Positions 1 through 11,632 of a DNA stretch of 64,000 nucleotides are shown piece after piece. A program made the translations under genes and the position numbers. The first letter of the stretch is position 1. Each line of letters opens with the position of its first letter. The stretch comes from Sympetrum striolatum (taxonomy: Eukaryota > Arthropoda > Insecta > Odonata > Libellulidae). Under the pieces are notes generated by a model. It was not told the origin of the DNA. It saw only the letters and a program-made list of their open reading frames with translations, and made no database searches. The stretch is taken from contig OX388349.1 of NCBI GenBank assembly GCA_947579665.1, forward strand, positions 19,004,459 to 19,068,458, written 5' to 3'.

Positions 1-1420
1 CACATCCATTAACGTGCATTAGAATTAAACGTTAAGCAGATGAAATACGAGACTTAGTTTTACGTTTCGATCCTCTCTCGGGCTTCGGGAAGCCTTAAAA
101 CATATGAAAATTCTCCTCAAAGGATTGCTGTCTCCGAGGAAGGCCCATTCATTTCCCCTTTTAATCTCGTTTTCCTCGCAAAAATGGAAAGTTTTCCCAC
201 CTATTTCACTCTCTGCAGATGAAAATTTCGCGCGCGGTCTGTCATTCCGGAGTAAAGTTCGCATGATGGATTATGCATGAGTCTGGTTCCATTAAATGAA
301 TGTTATAACACACGCTCGTGTTTTGTGTACGGGATCGTTAGAAAAGAGGCGCAAACTTGCTCGGTACTTCCAGGGGAATTTCCTTTTTTTCAGGGGGATA
401 GAAAAATTAAAGATGCAAGCTTCCCTCGAAGGTGATTATTTGAAGTAATCGTGTCCTTCATTCAGTTAGTGGATGCTAGGTTTCTTCGATTATTTTTTGT
501 AGTCCAACTTTCTCGGGATATTTTTAAGCTAGAATTTATCTGAGCGACAATGTCGGGCAGCGTTTTCACGAGTTTGTGACAGTAAAAGTATTTGCAAATG
601 CACGATCACGTGAGGGAGACATTGAAATAGCTTTTCGCGGACGAAAGTGTCTTCCATCACCTTTCTGTACACCCTGCATATTGTAGAGATCTGTATCCAA
701 GTGTTGGATTTGTGAATTGGAAAATTTTATTGTTTCTTTTTTATTTCACCGTGAAAGTTTGTTAAATCACATCTATGTTTTTTCTATGCCGGTGTGGAAG
801 CAGTAGTAGAAGAAATACAGTAAATGATGGAAGAAAATATTTTAAGATAGGAATATTTCCATAGTACTGGTTTATTATGGAAAAATTATGGTATCGTACC
901 TTAGAGAAATATAAAAAACTTTGAACAGTCTCATCTCTTCAAGTATAACATCTTTCACTTACTGGCATTTCATTGCTGTACATATGATATCATACTATTG
1001 GATTGTTTAATAACTAAATTGTATTATTAACTGCACGTTTATGTATATTTTTATAACCGAAATTAAAATCTATATTCGCATTAGAACATATTGATAACGG
1101 TTTCTAATATGGAATATTTTACAATCGAATAGTAATATGTTTTGCTATTTATTTTTTTCATTTCAAGTGGTTTTTGAAGATCTGGTGATAAAGTAATAAA
1201 AGATAAAGTGACAAAATTAAAAATTTGAATTCCCAAATATACATATCAATATTCAAGTAATTGAACATTTATATATTGTATTTTTATCAGTTTTCTCTTC
1301 TTTATCGTGATCGGTATGCTATTGCGTCACAATATTCTGTTTATGTATACTAATACGATATCCATTGGATCTTTCTGCATTATTATCCTGTTTTTCTGTT
1401 CCTGTGTTTTCCTGCAGTGG
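1..1420. other. AT-rich non-coding stretch, no feature recognised
   Basis: I see no gene here. The first 260 bases are slightly richer in GC and hold a 79-codon minus-strand open frame with no recognisable motif. The rest is unstructured AT-rich sequence. Confidence 0.5.
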
Positions 1421-1577
1421 ATTTTTTTTCCTAAGAATCTCTTAGGTTTTTTACATCCACAATTCTTCTAATTTTTTCTACTTCTAATTTCATAATTAAT
1501 GACGATGGTTTAGATGGAAGAAGAGACTTTTAAGTCTCAATCTCGCCCAAATAAAGACGATTTATTATTATTATTAT
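1421..1577 (+). repeat. ATT-tailed SINE-like repeat, copy 1
   Basis: About 157 bp. It opens with a perfect small hairpin (CCTAAGAATCTCTTAGG, 1430-1446) and ends in AATAAAGACG followed by an (ATT)n tail at 1561-1577. The same order of landmarks occurs in opposite orientation at 24701-24858: the same hairpin, 'TTTTTTACATC', 'AGTCTCAATCTCGCCCAAA', then 'AATAAAGACGATT'. A weaker copy lies at 58003-58165. A polarised short repeat with a simple-sequence 3' tail fits a SINE or the 3' end of a LINE. I see no tRNA-like A and B boxes, so the parent RNA is unknown. Confidence 0.6.
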
Positions 1578-1622
1578 CAGCCCGGAGACTTGTCTACGTA
1601 ATTTTCATCGTCTGGAATATTT

Positions 1623-1690
1623 GCTACTAAAAGTGTGGAGAGCGAGTGAGCCTTTTCGAGTGAGTACATTAGGTGAGGAGTGAGGTATTT
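1623..1690 (-). repeat. GTGAGGAGTGAGG repeat, copy 1 (diverged)
   Basis: A diverged member of the window's commonest repeat family. It has the 'GCTACTAAAAGTG' segment, a 'GAGTGAGCC' segment and the diagnostic 'AGGTGAGGAGTGAGGTA' core. The closest match in order is the copy at 51379-51476 on the other strand. Confidence 0.5.
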
Positions 1691-1976
1691 TGATTGGGTT
1701 TTCTTTCCTGAGCCAGAATACTCTTCCATATTAGTCTAGGAAACTTCCTTATTAGTGTACGACTAAAAACATTACCCTGTCAATATCACTCTTTTATGTA
1801 TTCGAAAAATAATGGCCAATATTGATGTCATTTCATGATCTCTCATACCTCATTAGTTTTCATACCATCAAAACAGTCAAAAATTCTGAAAGAAGAGCGA
1901 ACGGAAGATAAAGTTTCCTCTATCTCCTATACGGAAATACAAATGGAAATCATAGCATCCATCAGGATGCAGGCAC

Positions 1977-2168
1977 GATTTAAAGGCCAATAGTATGCAA
2001 ACGTAATTTCAACTTTGAAATAGGTTGGAATGAATTGTGGTAAGCAAGCAAAGTGCCCATTTCCTACGGTCTTAGGCTCTCTCGTGAGTGAGCTTTGCAT
2101 TAAAGCGTAGCTTATGAAAATGGCCTTATCTCAAGTTGGCAGACACCGAATCCATCTTCACTTCCCTC
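1977..2168 (+). repeat. ~190-bp dispersed repeat, copy 1
   Basis: Matches 11445-11632 in inverse orientation. Shared blocks in order are 'TTTAAAGGCCAATA', 'TGCCCATTTCCTA', 'GGTCTTA', then 'GCTTATGAAAATGGCC', 'TTATCTCAAGT' and 'GGCAGACACCGAATCC'. The 78-codon frame at 2114-2350 starts inside the repeat and is not a credible gene. No terminal inverted repeat, tRNA box or tail is visible, so the class is unknown. Confidence 0.65.
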
Positions 2169-2459
2169 AGAGAATCCTCTCCGAATTTATCGCAACTGAA
2201 ATGTATTCTTCTTCTTTCTTTTTCTCCTTCTTAATTTTCTCTCTTCTTCGTGGCAAGAGCGGAAGGGCGATTAGACTCAATGAAGATTATCTTCGTTCAT
2301 TTCTTTCTCCGCCTTCTTCCATCAATTTTCATTCTAACAAAGTTCTATGACCCTGTAACCACCTTCCAGGTATTTGTCCTTAAATATTTAGCACAGTTTT
2401 CGATGGGGCGACTTTAGTTTCCATTCGCTGTTTCAGTGTTATAAAGACGTGGAATTTTT

Positions 2460-2582
2460 ACTTTCTCCATTTACGTAGTATAGAGAAAGTATTGTTTTCA
2501 TGGAAAAAAAATTACTTCGAGATTTCAACGGAAATACATGTTTTGGGGTCCCTAGAACACGTTTTGACCATTTTCGGAATGA

Positions 2583-2622
<40 letters not shown>

Positions 2623-2946
2623 TGTATGTGTGTGTGTGATTGTGGGCGCTCTAACGTAAAAACTATTAGCCGTATAAATACCAAACTTCATATATAGCAC
2701 TGTTGTAGGTGCTTTCAGAGTTGATTAGCTTTTGGAGTAAATCGGTTTACCGGAAGTCGAGCTTTATTAATCGAAGCTCGTTTCTGGTTTTGCAAAATTC
2801 CTCCATTAATCTGATATTTAGGTATATACAGTTATCTATAAAAATTACAAAAAATGTATTTATATATATCTTCCAAGTTTAGATTGAATCTAGAGTTCGA
2901 AAATACTGTCGTAGATAAATATTCACATCTTATATATGGAGAAAGT
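2460..2946. mobile_element. Candidate MITE-like element containing the TG microsatellite
   Basis: The 11-bp sequence ACTTTCTCCAT (2460-2470) recurs in inverse orientation as ATGGAGAAAGT (2936-2946), about 490 bp apart, bracketing the TG microsatellite and unique-looking sequence. That is compatible with a small DNA transposon, but the repeat is short, there is no clear target duplication and there is no second copy in the window. Chance is a real alternative. Confidence 0.25.
2583..2638. repeat. (TG)n microsatellite
   Basis: An almost pure TG/GT run with a few interruptions (TCTGTATG near its 3' end). The Cys-Val and Thr-His runs in short frames on both strands are translations of this repeat, not proteins. 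Confidence 0.97.
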
Positions 2947-4119
2947 CATGTGCTGGCCACATCAGATTTTTCCATACTGTAACTGATTTTTCTTGCTTCT
3001 AATTTTCTATATTTGAAACTCCTCTATATATAGAGGTGCTATAGTTCTTCTTGTCAATAATGATGTATTATATTGCAGTGAAATCTGATGCAGGTTTTTC
3101 ATACAGCGTAGGTATTCTCACTCTAGGACATCTGTGTTCGTTACTTTTCGTTCTGATCATTGAAATTCAGATTTAGCGCTCACATTAAAAGATTTCAACT
3201 ACAATATTCAGCGATCAAGTTGACTGCCAAAACTGGAGCTCAATATAAATTAGAAGCATATTTTTATGAAGATGGTATTCATTAATCATAAATAGAGCAA
3301 CGAAAGCCCGATTTGTGTACTACACTTCCACAGCCATACATTTCAAACAGCTCACTTTCGGGATTATCACACATTTTGTCTTGTATATTCACCCAAGGAT
3401 AAACAGAATAATATCAACATGAGTGGGACTTTAATCCAGGTCTCCTACTTTTTGTGTATGGTTTTAACGCTTGTTTACGCCTATGAGGGGAGGATATGAG
3501 TGTAAGATACTCCCTTTCTCCGATCCTTGTTTATATACAATATTCCAGCAAACTTCCTTATTCTTGAATATACCCATCGCTTCTGACACACCTAAACACA
3601 TTTATTTGTATTATTATGGATCCTAAAATCTGTATAATTTATACCGCATCAATTTATCTATATACTTAAAGGTACACACATATTTCCAACATATTATCAA
3701 GAATATTTGTCTCGGTCTTCCCCTCCCTTTTGAACCATTCAAATTCTACTCGTATACAATTTCTTCCTTTTAAGTTCCATTAATCCACTCCTGACACCTA
3801 AAGGGTATGTAATGAAACAGATACTATCGGATTGTCACCTTAACATAAGGCTCTTACTGACCAAGGACCTCTTACATTCCACGTAATACGTAAGCCAGTT
3901 ATACAAAAAAACAGTGATACCTCGTCTCACTAGTGACCTGGCTAACGGATTTTCTACGTAAGGTAGATCTTATCATCTTTCTCTTATTAAGGGGGTGTTA
4001 TGAATGTTGGCGAATGCTCGCGAGCTTATGCGTGAGTAAATACCTCGCTTACTATCAAAACAAAAGGGATATTCAAATTTTTTATGACATAAAAATTATC
4101 GCATCAGCTTTTTCTCGGC
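2947..4119. other. AT-rich non-coding stretch
   Basis: No gene, inverted repeat or repeat-family copy recognised. The 66-codon plus-strand frame at 3933-4133 has no recognisable motif and runs into the SINE target duplication. Confidence 0.45.
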
Positions 4120-4313
4120 GTTTGTGTCTTTAGGAAAGGGTAAAGGGTAAATTGCACAGAAGGGCGTGCACCCAGGAAAAATCCCAAGGATAAACGGACT
4201 TAAAAAAGTCTGACTGGGCCGGGAATCGAAGGATTAAAGGAAGATCCCGGGTTCAATTCCCGGCCCAGTCAGACTTTTTTCAAGTTTGTTTTTCCTTGGG
4301 GTTTGTGTCTTTA
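4120..4313. mobile_element. Foldback (head-to-head) SINE insertion with 13-bp target duplication
   Basis: The identical 13-mer GTTTGTGTCTTTA flanks the insertion at 4120-4132 and 4301-4313. Inside lie two copies of one SINE 3' region in opposite orientation. Arms 4202-4230 and 4252-4280 are inverse complements over 29 nt with one mismatch, and each contains the tRNA T-arm/B-box segment (GGTTCAATTCC in the right arm) plus 'CAGTCAGACTTTTTT'. The left arm continues on the minus strand into the hairpin tail (GTGCACGC...TGTGCA) also found at 49.1 and 49.4 kb. The single duplication around both halves suggests one integration event, as in twin priming or template switching during target-primed reverse transcription. 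The minus-strand frame through 4234-4446 is a by-product of the SINE. Confidence 0.8.
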
Positions 4314-5046
4314 TTTTGAGATTTAGGAATCCATGGGAAATTTCCAATTCGACTCTCGAATATATATTTTTGAACGAAAAATCCTCGTATCCAGTTTTTG
4401 CTTTCTGTTGCAATTTACTTCCGCTCGGAAATTGAAAGCGTGACACATTTTATATTCGGTGTTTTTATTCATCTCTAATGAAGTTACGCGAATGACACTT
4501 TTGAAACAGGATTTCGAGGAGCATCTTAATTTTTAACTCGGTCGAATGCAAAGAACGAGGCGTCGCAACGTAAACTTGGTCGTAAGTGAGAGAAAAAAAC
4601 GGTCAAACTTTATTCTCTCCTCGGAAATGCGCCGATAAAAAAAACGGTGGGACTTCCTCTCGGTGGAAATTCTCTCTCAGTTTGCAGTATATATTTCGCA
4701 GGCTTCTCCGAATGCACTCTGCCGAGTTGACTCAAATGGCGAAAACGAGATATTCATTCCACTTGTGCGAAAACTGTGGCCGCGTCTATGCCATTTGCTG
4801 TTTTTAGATGCTGATATTTCTTCCTGCAGAAAACTTTCCAACTCTTTCCTTCTCCCGGATGTTTGGCGTCCCATTCGCAAGCACCTGAGCACTGTATGCA
4901 ATCCAAAGTTATCAGGACTGCTACTCGAAGAGTAAGATTGTCGAACATGCGGCCAACGAGGGAGAACATTTTTTTAACCGACTCGCAAATATCGATGTTT
5001 TCTGAATAATTTCCAATTTAATAAAATGGTCAGTCCATAACGTATA
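4314..5046. other. Non-coding stretch with a GC-richer patch (about 4550-4960)
   Basis: Richer in GC and CpG than its surroundings, with several overlapping short frames on both strands (for example 4586-4807 and 4663-4935 plus, 4677-4901 minus). Simultaneous openness in several frames points to base composition rather than coding. No protein family recognised. Confidence 0.4.
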
Positions 5047-5152
5047 AAGTAGCCCTTTTGCTGGTTGGTATGACCTCACTCCCTCTAACATCAGATACCA
5101 ATACCTAGTAGGGAAGAATGGGGCTTACTGAGGAGGATGAGGAATGAAGTAG
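5047..5152 (-). repeat. GTGAGGAGTGAGG repeat, copy 2
   Basis: Near full length. It carries the 'GCTGGTTGG' segment, 'CTCTAACATCAGATACC', 'GAATGGGGCTTACT' and the diverged core 'GGATGAGGAATGAAGTAG'. Segment order agrees with the copies at 41881-41990 and 44449-44566. Confidence 0.6.
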
Positions 5153-8102
5153 TATGTCCTTGTTTTGATCACCGAGACAGAATGATATTAGCGGAACATT
5201 TCCATGTAAGTGGAGCGCATCGACTATAAAAATAACACTTTTCTTGGTATCCCATAAGAAAAGACTTCGATTATTGCCATTATTGAGCATTACTTATATC
5301 TCAGAAACATTTATATCAATACAGCTATGATTAACACTTTGTTGAAAATAAGCGAAAAATATTTTTACTCAACATAAAATGGTATCCATAGATAAAATAA
5401 TTGAAGTTTATCAAAATCCATGTACAATGATTCATAAAAATGTCATTGCCTTGATTAAAACTCACTCGAAGTACTTTAGATCTTGATACTTCATTTGCGT
5501 TCATAGTATCAGTGATATAATTAGGCGTTTGCTTGCTTGGATTTTCTTTGCGGTGTGAAAATCTGCTCAAATACATTGAGGAAAAAAAATCGAAATAATT
5601 GTGCGAGAGAGGGGCACTCTATGCATTACTATGGAAAAGGTTGGAGAACGTCGCGGTAACGAGGGATTTTTAGGGTTTTCCCTTCGTGTTATTGCAGTTG
5701 GGATTTCGACCAGGATAAGCATTTCGTTGCCGCCGCATAGAACTCTACCTTCGTCCTTACGGTATTGAGTGCCGGTTCGGTCACGTTTATTACGGTCCTT
5801 GTTCAAGTCGACCGTCTTCTTATCGATCGTCACCTATTTGCAATGTTAATTCTCTGTTTTCTACTGTAGCTGAAGAAATAAATTTCACGTATCCCACAAT
5901 GTAATATTCAAATATTACACACAATATATTATTATGATTATATTATCAAGACAAATGAGAGTTAAACTCATGATTTAGGCATAAACAATATTCTAAAGTA
6001 AGTTAATATTATGGACATACAAAATGTGAAAAAGGAAAATTTATACTTATAAATTTCTACTAGATGTAAACTATAGTATCAAAGAACAAACAAAATATTC
6101 CAAAGCACAAAAAAGAAGTTTGAATTGTTTTTCCGGGCAGCATGAAAAAAAAAACTGAACTAACACACCTTGTGGCAGTCTGCAGACAGTAGCTCATGCT
6201 GTTCTGTGAACTTCCTGGGGTTCTTTAAATCTTCATTAAATTTGGTATCCTTTATATTTTGCGTGGAAATTTGAGTGAGCTTCCTCGGGAAATACTCTAT
6301 GATTCAACATTCCTGTCCAGTGTTTTCATCGGTGACGAGAGATGGTGTTTCTGTCACGGCCCTAAGCAATGGAGATGATAATGAATCCATTTCCAGAGTA
6401 CTGAAAGTACTTTCGTCAGAAAGACGGGCCTTTTTAAAAAACTTTAAAAGAAAACATATAAAACAAGGAATTAATAGAGCTCAAATTTCAGCCACAGACT
6501 ATAGTTCCATGAAGGTATGACCTAATTATCTTTACTAGCAAATGGTGCTAAATGACCGTAGATGTCGACGCACCACAATAAAACAACAACAATAATTCTC
6601 CTTTTGGAAAACCCTAAGCTCTGTAGACAAAAAACTGTAAGGCAAGTTCAGAGTATGAGTGATCTTATATTTCAAAGGACCCTCTTGTATACAAAAATTA
6701 AAAATTTAGAAATAAGGATTACGCCTACAAAGGATGAATACCAGGAAGAGGGAAATGCAACGAGAACTTATTTTTCTCCTTGATGTTATGATATTGGGAC
6801 GAAAACGCGCAGAATTTGATAAACTACGCCGAAATTCCATTAATATTCATCGTTTTCATAAGCCGTCGTCTTGACAACACGCCACTGTAGAATTTGAGCT
6901 TATGTTTTATCGTCGTTCCAATAAAATTACGTTGAAAAAATGGAAGAAGGGCTCTGAGGAATAAAAGCGACTCTTTAGCTCTAAATTTGGACTCAAGGCT
7001 CAGATTATAGGGTCCCATTTCTTCATCAAAAATATCCTTAAAATTTTGCACACTATTATGCCTTCGAATCTATATAATCGCAATAATAATAATTCATATG
7101 ATTAATAGCTCCAATTGCGATACTATTATGAGATCTTCTTCCTTATAAACAATATTGCTTCTTTCTTCTCCATTGGAAATCTAGATGCAGGTATGCTGAC
7201 TAAGAAATAGCTTTTTTAGTTCGAAAAGTTTAGAATTTCATGACTCTAAAGTTGTGCTTTACGGTAACTTTTAAATCAGTTAAAATCAAATTTTCAAAGT
7301 GAAATTATGTTTTCCATCCAAACTGTCTATAAAATGCACATTCAATATGCTCAAGTTTTCCAACTTCTCAGTTGGGCTCAGGAGATTCAAGAAAATCGCA
7401 GCTTATATTTCCATGCATTTCTCTGACTTTAAATGAGCTACAATTCATGGGAAATTTTAGAAACGAGCAAATACTTTGATAAGCCATACTAACGTCGATT
7501 CAGAATTCTGAAAACTACATTTTTTACGTCAAGATAGTTTTGATTTCAATAGATTTTTGAGTCATATTTCTAAAAAAAGAGCTTTTCAATTAACTTTTCC
7601 AATCATATTTTCGCTACTCAAGCATTTTTCATTGGAAATCGGTCGATACATTTTATCTCAGCATTTTTATATACAGTTACTTATCTGTTAAGTGGAGCGA
7701 TTTATTCAAAAAAACTCCCAATTTTTGTCGTTACTTATCGGGTATTTTTTTGTCTCTTCATATTTCTATGGGAACTAAATTTTATTTGTTTGCGTTCCTG
7801 CATACTTGAAGTTTAAATGGAGATGGAATAGTGTATCTGATTAATCTCCGACTAAGTAGAACGTAATTGGAAGTTAATTTAATATCGAATAAGGAAGCAA
7901 TACCAAGTTTAGTTATGACGTACACCGTAGTTTAAATAACTGTTACAGTCTAACGTAACCAATAAGGAAGCTGTAATAGTCCGTAAGAAAACATGTGTTC
8001 GGAAGTCGGATCAAGACGACTTTCCCACGCATTGAGGCTTTCTTAATGTATCTTGAACCGTTATCCGACTACTAAATCTCTACAATGTCATACAATTAAC
8101 AT
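5153..8102. other. AT-rich non-coding stretch
   Basis: No gene recognised. A short tail-like sequence at about 6560-6594 (AATAAAACAACAACAA) could be the 3' end of a retroposon, but no body could be matched. Short frames at 5567-5833, 6275-6520 and 6824-7051 have no recognisable motif. Confidence 0.45.
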
Positions 8103-8199
8103 TCTGAAGGACGGTTTGAAACCTATACCCTCCAAAATGAAATACCGAAGGTGTTAGGGAGTGAATGAGGCTTATTAGGCAAGGTGAGGAGTGGGGTAC
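8103..8199 (-). repeat. GTGAGGAGTGAGG repeat, copy 3
   Basis: Good core match: 'GTGAATGAGGCTTATTAGGC' followed by 'AAGGTGAGGAGTGGGGTA'. The 5' half ('ACGGTTTGAAACC', 'ACCCTCC') is recognisable but diverged. Confidence 0.7.
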
Positions 8200-9089
8200 T
8201 TGTGATTCCCTTTCTGAGTGAGGACACTATGAGTTCAAATAGTCCGTTTAGGTACTACAAAGCGATAACAGTAAAAGATACTCTTTTCATAGCATTTCAT
8301 AAAGGATAATTATGATGGATGTCTTTTTTTCGAACCCCTAATACATCATTATTACTAATACCTCGGCTAAGACATTATCACACCGAGAACAAAGGCAAAA
8401 GTAAATTAAAGAAAAAACTCCTATGTTCTGTATCAAAAGAGTAATTAAAAATATTTTACTCATAAGATGTTGCAGGAGTTGACAGGAACTAAATATCTCT
8501 AATGAATTCATATCACCATCAATATTACCACCTTTATGAAGATTATTTATTCCCATATTTGCTGGTTGGTCTCTTGTTTCCTATTAATACTTACGAGTGA
8601 GTTCGGTAAGCTCTCGATGAGATTGAAATTTTGATTGAATTGAAAATTGAATATCCCTGTGCAGGGTGAAGTATATGCTTGTAATTTATCTTTATATGAG
8701 CTGCACTTCTCCGATAGAATCTTCCTTAAAGTTATGGTGTATCCACATCGGCTGTAGTTGACATTATGGATCGTAAATTCCCACCGTTTTATGGCCCAAT
8801 GAATGTGTCGCTAACGCTTTTACAAAAACTATATAAGCTTTCTTCAGAGATTCTCACTTTCTCATTTCAACTCTGCCCACAATCAAATGTGCTTTTAAAC
8901 GGCCTTTCTAGATTCGTTCAGATTCACATCATAAAGAGTCTTGGTCATTTTGCTTCAATTCATGCTTTATCTCTTTTCCAACCAAAAGATACGATCAAGA
9001 AAGTAAAACTCACTTAATAGAGTTCACAAAAAGAAATTTAAGTAGAACAGCCTAAGTTTCGTTACCGTGAAATATCATCAGTTGAAATT
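8200..9089. other. AT-rich non-coding stretch
   Basis: No gene recognised. The frames at 8338-8556 and 8766-9017 have no recognisable motif. Confidence 0.4.
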
Positions 9090-10070
9090 CATAGAACAAC
9101 TGAGAGAAAATGAAAAATAGCAATGAAACCGACCTTAAAAGCCGAATGAAATTATGTCCCAGAATTAGGCGAAGAGACGACAGCGATAATTGTGTAACAC
9201 GCGCGATGTTGAATTCTGGGGGAAGAACATTTGACTGGTGGGGAAGCCATCCAATGGGAACAAGGGACAGCGATTTTCGATGCTCGATTGTTTTATGCAC
9301 TTTGGCCGGCGCTGCTGTCCCGTCGACGCAGTAATTTGCGATTCGAGCCATTTTTTTATTTTTCGCCGATCAAAATGGATTCGCGAGCCTTTTTTGCCAC
9401 CGCCGTCCAATTACTCTCCGCAGTTAATATGTTTATATTCCGCGAGAGCGCTGTTTTTGCTATCTCCCGCCACCGAACTTCAAAAGTCCTGTTTCCATTT
9501 CATTTGCATGAAAAACGTCTTTTTATTCGCGGCGCTAATGCTTCTCCGATAAAACGCCCTCCATTTTGACTCGCTTTGATCAATTATGTCCCGATATCGG
9601 AGGGAGAAAATTGGCCGTCTGAAACCTTGATTAACGGCTCCTTGCCGACACTTAGCGCCCATCAAATGCGGAGAAAAAAGTTTCCGTTTGGGGAAGCGGG
9701 TTTGATGGCATACGATTGGGAACAGCTCCATCGATTGGAAGTCAATATCATAAAATGTGTTCGTCGGGTATTAAGGAGAATTCGTTCCCGTACAATGAGA
9801 GAGGAGGGGATTTCCGAAGGAATCGAGGGAAGTGGCTGCAGAAGTTCGGGAGTTAGTTGGGGCATCCATCTTGGATTCGAAGCTCTCTCCAGAGCTCCCA
9901 TTCTCCACAATTATGTTGTGAAAGGAATTTCCCATTCGCTGGATTTCTGGGAGAGAGGAAATGGAGAACGAAAAGTTTTTTCATATATTTCTGTCGAAGG
10001 AAAACTGCCCTGCGCCAAGAGACTCGCGTCCAACCGGATTTCAAATATGGCCACATCTCGTGCTTAAAGT
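9090..10070. other. GC/CpG-rich island with overlapping open frames
   Basis: The longest GC-rich patch in the window, with frequent CpG (GCGCG, TCGCGAG, CGGCG). Open frames overlap on both strands. The longest, 9576-10067 plus (163 codons), opens with TTG; the first in-frame ATG is near 9704, so it is not a convincing eukaryotic start. It is basic and Arg-rich in the middle with no domain I recognise, and no splice-site pair stands out. It could be regulatory DNA, an exon of an unrecognised or non-coding transcript, or simply a compositional patch. Confidence 0.4.
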
Positions 10071-11281
10071 CCCTAAACAAAACAAAAAGTTGTGTTTACT
10101 CAAATAAGATCAGCAACCCCAGCACATATTACAATTTTTAAAGATAATCTCATTTTAATAATCTTTCGAAACCAAAATAGTACGGTCAAATCTTATTTTT
10201 ACTTCGTATTAAAGCTCTGAGAATCGACAGTAATGAAATTTGGGAAGGATAGCAATTTCTTGAGGTTTTGTAAAAGTTCCATAAAATGTGCCAGGCTCTC
10301 CGAAAATGAAATATTTACTACAGAGCCTTTCTAAATTTTAAATACACGACTTTTATCTTTAAGATTAAATCAACTTTTAGATTTCGCTTCGAATGTGCTC
10401 TGAATGGCAACGACTCAAATGTTGTTATTGATAAACAATCCCATAGCAACCCAGCTGATTTATTTACTTTGCCTACGAACTGTGTTTTTGTTTGCATAAA
10501 ATCACGTATCAACCAATCACACCCGAACTAGTTTTCTCTCAGCTTTGTATTTTTATAATCTTGTCTACATACACCGCATGATTGTGATGCATGAAGCAAT
10601 AAGAGGAAATACGATGTAGCATACAATATGCGTCAATTCAGTACTTGGTGTGTACCAAACCGACTAATTACCGTATGTATTTTAATACAATAAAAGCATC
10701 GATAAAATCCTAAGAAATCTTATGATACAGTGTTTGAACGAAGAAAATTGAATACGATGGTTGTGATAGTGTGAGCAGTCCTGTTTGGGATTGATATTGT
10801 ATCCAATTTCTGAAATTCTTTTGTTTTCATCTACATACATAGCCAGTGTAAGACATCTCTGGTTTATCGATTCAGATGTTTTAAGCCTCGGCATTAATAA
10901 TCAATTTGTAAATTAAACTACGTAAATTTTTGTGCATCTTGTATTTACAATGTTTAGTCTTCTTCATGGCTTTAGACCTAGAAAGTAGCTTCTGAGGTAT
11001 GAGAGACGGTATCTCGGTAACTACTTATTGAATGCTATAAAAGTTTTTTATATCAGATTTATTTTATTGCATTTATATGAACTTTATACCCTCTCTCCTC
11101 ACTTATCCAAGGGTTTAATAACTTATGAAGGAGATAATTTGGACCTTCATTATGGCTGTACTTTGAACTGGCTGCTCGATTTCCAAATGGTTACACGTGT
11201 GATGTTTCTAAGTATATAATTATCGCTAATACTAATATATTTATGATTTTTGACCACCCGAATAAAATGACCTCGGAAGTT
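10071..11281. other. AT-rich non-coding stretch
   Basis: No gene, tandem repeat or repeat-family copy recognised. Confidence 0.45.
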
Positions 11282-11392
11282 TACCTCACTCCTCATCTGT
11301 CATAGTAAGCCTCATCCGATATGCAGGGCTTTCAGAAGCTAATGGCGTAGGAGATGCCTCTGGGCTGATGACATGCAGAAAGCACTTAGAAG
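11282..11392 (+). repeat. GTGAGGAGTGAGG repeat, copy 4 (complement reading)
   Basis: The core reads TTACCTCACTCCTCATC then 'TAGTAAGCCTCATCC', followed by 'AGAAGCTAATGGCG' and 'GGAGATG', the order seen in other plus-orientation copies. It lies about 50 bp from the ~190-bp repeat at 11445. Confidence 0.7.
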
Positions 11393-11444
11393 GGCGAGTG
11401 ACCCATATTTGCCTGCAATAGGAACGGGATCACGATGAAAAAGC

Positions 11445-11632
11445 GGGAGGCGAAGACGGATTCGGTGTCTGCCGACTTGAGATAAGGCCATTTTCATAAG
11501 CTCACTCTGTATATACAAGGGAGCGTAAGACCATAGGAAATGGGCATCTTGCTTCTCACTTATTCATGGAGTTCATTCCTGTCAATTTAGGGCTTGATAC
11601 GACGCTTGCATTTTATTGGCCTTTAAATTTGG
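11445..11632 (-). repeat. ~190-bp dispersed repeat, copy 2
   Basis: Inverse-orientation partner of 1977-2168. It begins with 'CGGATTCGGTGTCTGCC' and 'ACTTGAGATAAGGCC' and ends with 'TATTGGCCTTTAAAT'. The central 40-60 bp are more diverged than the ends. On the minus strand, 11320-11440 just beyond it can be read as a short peptide starting LQANMGHSP, faintly like the start of non-LTR endonuclease domains, but it is interrupted and not convincing. Confidence 0.65.

Noticed and set aside
2439..2700. Cys/Val- and Thr/His-rich short proteins
   Set aside because: They are translations of the TG microsatellite in different frames.
4234..4446. 70-codon minus-strand frame containing GPGIEPGIF
   Set aside because: It is a translation of the foldback SINE arm.
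11320..11440. Non-LTR endonuclease start (LQANMGHSP) on the minus strand
   Set aside because: A single short similarity, interrupted by a stop soon after, is too weak to call.
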